The position numbers were made by a program, and so were the translations under genes. A stretch of DNA of 26,555 bases from Oscillospiraceae bacterium (GTDB lineage Bacteria > Bacillota > Clostridia > Oscillospirales > Oscillospiraceae): NCBI GenBank assembly GCA_016293265.1, contig JAEDEN010000023.1:1-26555 (forward strand), written 5' to 3'. Shown piece by piece: positions 22,562 through 26,555 of the stretch. Each line of letters opens with the position of its first letter. Position 1 is the stretch's first letter. The notes beneath the pieces were generated by a model. The model saw nothing but the letters and a program-made list of their open reading frames with translations. It ran no database searches and had not been told where the DNA came from.

Positions 22562-23116
22562 TCAGTGCAGATATTTCTTCAGCCGCCGGGAGAGAAGGAC
22601 CGCCAGGGCCAGCTTGAGAAGATCCGGGACGATGTAGGGAATGACGCACATTCCCAGGGCTGCTCCCAGGCCGATGGGCTTGACGTTGGCAGTATACACC
22701 TGCACGAACCAGATGGTGCCGAAGGCATAGCAGCAGGCAAGCCCCACCACGCAGGCGGCGACAGAGACGGGCAGGGAGCTGCCGGCAAAATGGGTGACCG
22801 CCCAGAAAATGAGGGCTGTGGCCAGGAAGCCCAGAATATAGCCGCCGGTAACGCCCAGCAGGCTGCCCAGTCCCCCCTTGAAGCCCGCGAACACCGGCAG
22901 GCCCACCGCTCCCATGAGAAGGTAAACGAGGACGGCAAGGGTCCCCCGCCGTCCATCCAGAACCAGCAGGGCGAAAAATACTGCGAAGGTCTGCAGCGTG
23001 AAAGGCACCGCCGCAGGGATGGAAATCCAGGAGCACACCGTGATCAGAACGGCGGAGAGGGCAATATAGGTGAGATCCAGCGTCCGCAGACGGGGACGGG
23101 GGGTTTGGTTGGACAT
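22562..23116 (-). CDS. bioY: BioY biotin uptake protein (ECF S component)
   Basis: Substrate-binding membrane component of a biotin energy-coupling-factor transporter, 184 residues with about six hydrophobic segments. Typical BioY stretches are seen: VPFTLQTFAVFFALLVLDGRRG split by the second helix, YLLMGAVGLPVFAGFKGG, GVTGGYILGF, and near the C-terminus GLGAALGMCVIPYIVPDLLK. The ATG has GGAGG 6 nt upstream. No ATPase or EcfT gene lies nearby, so it probably uses shared ECF modules coded elsewhere, or works alone as reported for some BioY proteins. The BirA box upstream indicates repression when biotin is plentiful. Confidence 0.96.
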   Translation of the reverse strand: MSNQTPRPRLRTLDLTYIALSAVLITVCSWISIPAAVPFTLQTFAVFFALLVLDGRRGTLAVLVYLLMGAVGLPVFAGFKGGLGSLLGVTGGYILGFLATALIFWAVTHFAGSSLPVSVAACVVGLACCYAFGTIWFVQVYTANVKPIGLGAALGMCVIPYIVPDLLKLALAVLLSRRLKKYLH

Positions 23117-23147
23117 GACGTACCTCCTGTGTTTCTTTGATGGAACA

Positions 23148-23176
23148 AAGATAGCACGTCATGCCCGAGCTGTCAA
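23148..23176 (-). promoter_or_regulatory. Promoter of bioY
   Basis: Minus-strand TTGACA (23171-23176) and TATCTT (23148-23153) with a 17-nt spacer; start near 23141, about 25 nt before the ATG. Confidence 0.75.
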
Positions 23177-23201
23177 CTATTATTTGAACGATGGTTTACA
23201 A
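23170..23201. promoter_or_regulatory. BirA operator (biotin box)
   Basis: On the minus strand TTGTAAACC (23193-23201), 14 nt, then AGTTGACAG (23170-23178). The first half matches the Clostridia BirA half-site TTGTAAACC/GGTTTACAA; the second matches six of nine bases. It contains the -35, so BirA-biotinyl-AMP binding would block RNA polymerase. Confidence 0.75.
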
Positions 23202-23256
23202 CTAAGCAAAAAGCGAGTACAAGATGGATAATAGGTCAGAATTATACGGTTCGCAA

Positions 23257-23910
23257 TCAAAAATGGAGCTGCAAACTCCGCTCCAGCAGGGCGGAGATGG
23301 TGTTGGCATGGCGGTATTCGTCGGCGCTCAGTTCCTGAAAGATACGCTGCAGGCATACGTCGGTGGTGCCATCCGCCGCGCGGGCGTAGTTGAAAGCGCC
23401 GCAGGCCTCCTCATGATAGCGCCGCCGCAGCGCCGGGCACCAGCGTTCCAGGGTGACGGCGCCGCAGGGGATGGTAGGCTGGTAGCACTGGCCGGTGATG
23501 AGATAGTACACCGCCGAAAGGCGTCTGGCATGGCCGCCCTCATCATCGGCGATGGTGCGCAGGGCCTGCCGTGCCCAGGCGGGGGCGCAGCGCAGCATGG
23601 TAAGATAGTACCGCCGGTCCTCCAGCTCCGCTTCGATAAAGCCCGTCAGAACCATGGTCATCTCCGCCGCGGCGCTGCCCATGCAGCAGGGGTTCCTCTC
23701 CGCTCCGGGGAGCTGGGCCTCCTGCCGGGCCTGGGCGGGGGTCATGGCGGCGGTGTCCGTGGTTTGAGCCGGGGATGTGCCTTCCGTGCCGCCCTCCTCC
23801 GGCGCGGGGCCCATGCCGGGGTAGGGCTCCATCTGGGGCGCCACCCGCTGCCAGACGCGGTCGTAGCGGCGGAAATCATAGTTTTCGGGTGTATGTAGGG
23901 TCTGTTCCAT
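23257..23910 (-). CDS. Ferritin-like (rubrerythrin-type) diiron domain protein
   Basis: 217 residues. An N-terminal part rich in Pro, Glu, Thr and Ala (about 1-75) precedes a four-helix ferritin-like bundle. Putative diiron ligands appear as two repeated pairs: Glu in FIEAELEDRRYY with IADDEGGH (ExxH), and Glu in RYHEEACGAFNYAR with SADEYRH (ExxH). There is no C-terminal rubredoxin domain. A cysteine pair (NPCCMG) lies just before the bundle. The reading frame runs further upstream through rny, but ATG 23910 has GGGAGGG 6 nt before it. It is downstream of rny behind a terminator. Role possibly peroxide or iron handling, or spore-coat-like; inferred only. Confidence 0.8.
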   Translation of the reverse strand: MEQTLHTPENYDFRRYDRVWQRVAPQMEPYPGMGPAPEEGGTEGTSPAQTTDTAAMTPAQARQEAQLPGAERNPCCMGSAAAEMTMVLTGFIEAELEDRRYYLTMLRCAPAWARQALRTIADDEGGHARRLSAVYYLITGQCYQPTIPCGAVTLERWCPALRRRYHEEACGAFNYARAADGTTDVCLQRIFQELSADEYRHANTISALLERSLQLHF

Positions 23911-23965
23911 AGCATTCCCTCCCTTTCGCACCAGTCTATGCGGGCGGGAGGTCCCATGTGCGGAA

Positions 23966-23994
23966 AATGCCTCCCCCAAAACGGGGGAGGCATT
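23966..23994 (-). terminator. Intrinsic terminator of rny
   Basis: 12-bp perfect stem (23966-23977 with 23983-23994), 5-nt loop, short T-run on the minus strand; five bases past the rny stop. Confidence 0.85.
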
Positions 23995-23998
23995 CGGT

Positions 23999-25543
23999 TT
24001 ATTTCGCGTATTCCACGACCTTGGTCTCACGCAGCACGTGGACCTTGATCTGACCGGGGTATTCCATCTCTTCTTCGATCTTTTTGGCAAGATCACGGGC
24101 CAGAATGACCATCTGGTCCTCGCTGACCTGCTCGGGTTTGACCATGACCCGCACTTCGCGGCCGGCCTGGATGGCGTAAGCCTTGTCAACGCCGGGATAG
24201 GAGCCGGTAATGGTCTCCAGCTGCTCCAGACGCTTGATGTAGTTTTCCAGATTCTCGCGGCGGGCGCCGGGACGGGCGGCGGAGATGGCGTCGGCGGCCT
24301 GGACCAGGCAGGCGACGATGGTTCTGGGCTCCACATCGTTGTGGTGGGCCTCGATGGCATGGATAATGTCGTCCCGCTCCTTGTACTTCCGGGCGAATTC
24401 CACGCCCAGGGCCACATGGGTGCCCTCCAGCTCATGGTCAACGGACTTGCCCAGGTCGTGGAGCAGGCCTGCGCGCTTGGCGGCCATCACGTCGGCCCCC
24501 AGTTCCGCGGCCATCATGCCGGCGATGTGGGAGACCTCGATGGAGTGCTGCAGCACATTCTGGCCGTAGCTGGTGCGGTAATGGAGGCGGCCCAGCATCT
24601 TCACAAGCTCGGGGTGTACGTTGCGCAGGCCGCATTCGAACACGGCGCGCTCGCCTTCGGCCTTGATGGTGGATTCCACCTCCCGGCGGGCCTTTTCCAC
24701 CATCTCCTCGATGTGGGTGGGATGGATGCGGCCATCGGCGATGAGCTTTTCCAGAGCCAGGCGGGCGATCTCGCGGCGGACAGGCTCAAAGCAGGAAACG
24801 GTGATGGCTTCGGGGGTATCGTCAATGATCAGATCGACACCGGTCAGCGTCTCGATGGTGCGGATGTTGCGTCCCTCGCGGCCGATGATGCGGCCCTTCA
24901 TCTCGTCATTGGGCAGGGGAACCACGCTGACGGTCATTTCGGCCACCTGGTCGGCGGCACAGCGCTGGATGGCCTGGGCCACCACTTCGCGGGCGCGGGC
25001 CTCGCACTCTTCCTTCATCCGGGACTCGACCTCTTTGATCTTGAGGGCGGTCTCGTGGGTCACCTCGGACTCCACCTGCTGGATGAGGTAGTTTTTGGCC
25101 TCCTCGGCGGTGAAGCCGGAGATGCGCTCCAGCATTTCGGTCTGGCTGCGCTTGATGACCTTGATCTCTTCCGTTTCCTTGTCAATGGCTGCGTGCTTCT
25201 GGTTCAGGGATTCTTCCCGCTTTTCGATGGCGTCGGTCTTGCGGTCGAGGGTTTCTTCCTTCTGCTGCAGGCGGTTTTCCTGCCGCTGCAGATCGGCTCT
25301 GCGGCTCTTTTCTTCCCTCTCATACTCGCTGCGGCTTTTCAGGATCTCTTCTTTGGCTTCCAGCAGGGCCTCGCGCTTTTTGGATTCAGCGCTCTTGATG
25401 GCCTCGTTGATGATGCGCTTACCTTCTTCTTCAGCGCTGGAGATTTCCTTTTCGGAAACATTTTTCCGGTAGCGATAACCGAGGGGGAAGCAGACCACGC
25501 CACCGACCAGCAGACCCAGAAGGGCTGCGATAAAGTAGTTCAT
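23999..25543 (-). CDS. rny: Ribonuclease Y
   Basis: Membrane-anchored endoribonuclease that starts mRNA turnover in many Firmicutes. 514 residues, the standard length. The order is as expected: one N-terminal transmembrane helix (about 2-22), a long charged coiled coil (about 30-195), the KH RNA-binding domain with GRIIGREGRNI (217-227), then the HD domain with HSIEVSHIAGMMA, LLHDLGKSVDHE (catalytic His362-Asp363) and AHHNDVEP, and a C-terminal domain ending VHVLRETKVVEYAK. AAAGGAG lies 11 nt before the ATG, slightly long spacing. Own promoter and terminator. Confidence 0.98.
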   Translation of the reverse strand: MNYFIAALLGLLVGGVVCFPLGYRYRKNVSEKEISSAEEEGKRIINEAIKSAESKKREALLEAKEEILKSRSEYEREEKSRRADLQRQENRLQQKEETLDRKTDAIEKREESLNQKHAAIDKETEEIKVIKRSQTEMLERISGFTAEEAKNYLIQQVESEVTHETALKIKEVESRMKEECEARAREVVAQAIQRCAADQVAEMTVSVVPLPNDEMKGRIIGREGRNIRTIETLTGVDLIIDDTPEAITVSCFEPVRREIARLALEKLIADGRIHPTHIEEMVEKARREVESTIKAEGERAVFECGLRNVHPELVKMLGRLHYRTSYGQNVLQHSIEVSHIAGMMAAELGADVMAAKRAGLLHDLGKSVDHELEGTHVALGVEFARKYKERDDIIHAIEAHHNDVEPRTIVACLVQAADAISAARPGARRENLENYIKRLEQLETITGSYPGVDKAYAIQAGREVRVMVKPEQVSEDQMVILARDLAKKIEEEMEYPGQIKVHVLRETKVVEYAK

Positions 25544-25640
25544 GGCTGCGATTTCTCCTTTTCAATTCGGTGTGGGTGACTGGGTTCATAGAAAACGACC
25601 GGATGGCAACCCCTATGCCGCCCGATAATAATCCTTAACT

Positions 25641-25669
25641 ATTTTAATCGCTGTAAGCGCCCCTGTCAA
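25641..25669 (-). promoter_or_regulatory. Promoter of rny
   Basis: Minus-strand TTGACA (25664-25669) and TAAAAT (25641-25646) with a 17-nt spacer, giving a leader of about 90 nt. Confidence 0.8.
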
Positions 25670-25766
25670 GAAAAAACCGCAAAAGGCTGTTTCTCTGGCG
25701 GGATTCTTATGCGAAGTCCGGTGCGTGCGGCTGCAGCGGTCTGGTATGTTAGATATTAAAAATAAT

Positions 25767-25823
25767 CTGGTTAATAATAAAAACCTGTTAACAGGAAGGC
25801 GATACTGGTTTATAATAAATACC
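25767..25823 (+). repeat. Pair of direct repeats with a palindrome between them
   Basis: Two 19-bp copies of CTGGTT(A/T)ATAATAAA(A/T)ACC at 25767-25785 and 25805-25823 (17 of 19 identical), 38 nt start to start. Between and overlapping them is the perfect palindrome CCTGTTAACAGG (25784-25795). A third partial CTGGTAT copy begins at 25740. The set surrounds the promoter of the next gene and looks like operator sites for its ribbon-helix-helix product. Confidence 0.65.
25788..25816 (+). promoter_or_regulatory. Promoter of the RHH-DUF1413 gene
   Basis: TTAACA (25788-25793) and TATAAT (25811-25816) with a 17-nt spacer. The -35 lies in the palindrome and the -10 in the second direct repeat. Start near 25823. 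Confidence 0.75.
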
Positions 25824-25852
25824 AGAAAATCAACCGGCCGGGAGGGATCACC

Positions 25853-26212
25853 ATGGCAAGAAAGGTCATACAAGTCTCATTCAGCGAAAGTGAGTATGCT
25901 TTTTTGGAAAAACAGGCTGCCGATGAGGGGACGACCATTGCGCTTCATATCAAGAATAAGGTGTTGGAGGACACTGCGTACAAGAAATGGTTTGAGGAAC
26001 TGGTCACGCGGGTATCCGGACTGAAAGAGGGAACTGCGTTCACAGTGAAGATGGTCCTTGCCACGGATTGGCCCAATATTGAGCGGGGGGTCAGGCTGGC
26101 CCTTGGCAGAGGCTTTTACAAGTATGTTAAGGCGGGAAAACTGAAATCTGTGTATGAGACACAGAAAGACAGTGCCAACGTACAGTGGTACAGGGTAGGA
26201 GGCGAAAACTAA
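25853..26212 (+). CDS. Ribbon-helix-helix/DUF1413 protein
   Basis: 119 residues in two parts. Residues 1-40 (KVIQVSFSESEYAFLEKQA, then TTIALHIKNKVLED) look like a ribbon-helix-helix DNA-binding unit of the antitoxin/plasmid-control type. Residues about 55-115 (LKEGTAFTVKMVL, then LGRGFYKYVKAGKLKSV and NVQWYRV) match my recollection of DUF1413, a domain of unknown role. GGGAGG lies 7 nt before the ATG. Its TAA overlaps the ATG of the next gene (TAATG). AGA and ATA codons and the lower GC content differ from the rest of the window, suggesting transfer. Operator-like repeats upstream suggest that it represses its own unit. Confidence 0.75.
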   Translation: MARKVIQVSFSESEYAFLEKQAADEGTTIALHIKNKVLEDTAYKKWFEELVTRVSGLKEGTAFTVKMVLATDWPNIERGVRLALGRGFYKYVKAGKLKSVYETQKDSANVQWYRVGGEN

Positions 26213-26555
26213 TGCTGTATTCCGTTGATTCGGGCAGATACGTTACAAGACTTCCGCACAAAACGGAGTTTGACCGCTGGATGAAACGTTTGTCCGCCGC
26301 CGATTATCAAAGGATTGTGGATGCGATCAACGAGAGAATAGACGCCAGTGACATCAATACCGCGGGTTGGATGCCGGGACACGATTGGACCGGCACGGTT
26401 TACGAACCGCTGTACGATGCTTGCGGAAAAAATGAAACGCAGTCCGGAATGTTCTTTGGGCTGATCGTTTTCAACACGTTGATGCGGCGGACCGATGGGG
26501 TTTGGGGCTTCGGCAAGTTCGAAAAGGACGGCGTTCCCATCTCCAGCATGACATA
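26212..26555 (+). CDS. Unknown protein paired with RHH-DUF1413 gene (3' end missing)
   Basis: Begins at the ATG overlapping the upstream stop (TAATG), preceded by GTAGGAGG, and stays open for 114 codons to the window edge. The translation includes EFDRWMKRLSAADYQRIVDA, GWMPGHDWTGTVYEPLYDAC, MFFGLIVFNTLMRR and GVWGFGKFEKDGVPISSMT. No signal peptide or membrane segment is seen. I cannot place it in a named family. The tight coupling to an RHH gene resembles toxin-antitoxin or mobile-element cargo pairs, but no toxin motif is recognisable. Confidence 0.7.
   Translation, partial: MLYSVDSGRYVTRLPHKTEFDRWMKRLSAADYQRIVDAINERIDASDINTAGWMPGHDWTGTVYEPLYDACGKNETQSGMFFGLIVFNTLMRRTDGVWGFGKFEKDGVPISSMT

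Noticed and set aside
23911..24441. N-terminal extension of the ferritin-like protein through the rny region
   Set aside because: Out-of-frame reading of rny and its terminator; the ATG at 23910 has a strong ribosome binding site.
24038..25579. 513-codon open frame opposite rny
   Set aside because: Antisense shadow of a strongly conserved gene; hydrophobic, Gly/Leu/Asp-rich translation mirrors the coding strand.

Overview
The window looks like chromosomal DNA of a GC-rich, Gram-positive gut Firmicute, most likely an Oscillospiraceae/Ruminococcaceae-type Clostridia. This is inferred from RNase Y, a cysteine T-box, lipoprotein signal peptides, strong AAAGGAG-type ribosome binding sites, a BioY gene with a BirA box, and a TAXI-type TRAP transporter. 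No phage, insertion sequence, CRISPR array or rRNA was seen. Most of the window is ordinary core metabolism. The last 0.7 kb is visibly less GC-rich and looks accessory.

Layout. (1) 1-2735: a minus-strand unit of a MATE exporter and an RsmH paralogue, with a long palindrome over its promoter. (2) 2786-3798: murI (glutamate racemase), minus strand. (3) 4038-7435: a TAXI-TRAP transporter operon. Its solute-binding lipoprotein is circularly permuted: the usual C-terminal segment lies between the signal peptide and the usual N-terminus. (4) 7489-10149: an AraC regulator divergent from an MFS permease and a small secreted or anchored protein. (5) 10220-11538: an AbgA-like M20 amidohydrolase. (6) 11596-11778: tRNA-Leu(CAG) with near-consensus promoter and terminator, followed by a structured palindromic element (11836-11923). 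(7) 11957-18682: sulfur amino acid genes in two units. The first is lysR-mscS-metY-metA. The second is cysE-cysS behind a cysteine T-box. (8) 18685-19565: an atypical short thioredoxin-reductase-like flavoprotein with a TTG start, minus strand. (9) 19699-22560: a DUF4349 lipoprotein, an MBL hydrolase, and an XRE-cupin regulator with a GNAT acetyltransferase. (10) 22562-23201: bioY (minus strand) with a BirA box over its -35. (11) 23257-25669: rny and a ferritin-like protein (minus strand). (12) 25767-26555: a ribbon-helix-helix/DUF1413 gene overlapping a second, truncated unknown gene, with direct repeats at its promoter.

How the genes fit together. MetA carries the acetyl-CoA-type Glu111, so it should supply O-acetylhomoserine to MetY for direct sulfhydrylation to homocysteine. 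CysE makes O-acetylserine for cysteine, and CysS charges tRNA-Cys. Uncharged tRNA-Cys would be sensed by the T-box ahead of cysE. No S-box lies in front of metYA; control seems to come from the LysR promoter. The best candidate for something undescribed is the permuted TAXI binding protein. Second is the RHH-DUF1413 two-gene module at the right edge.
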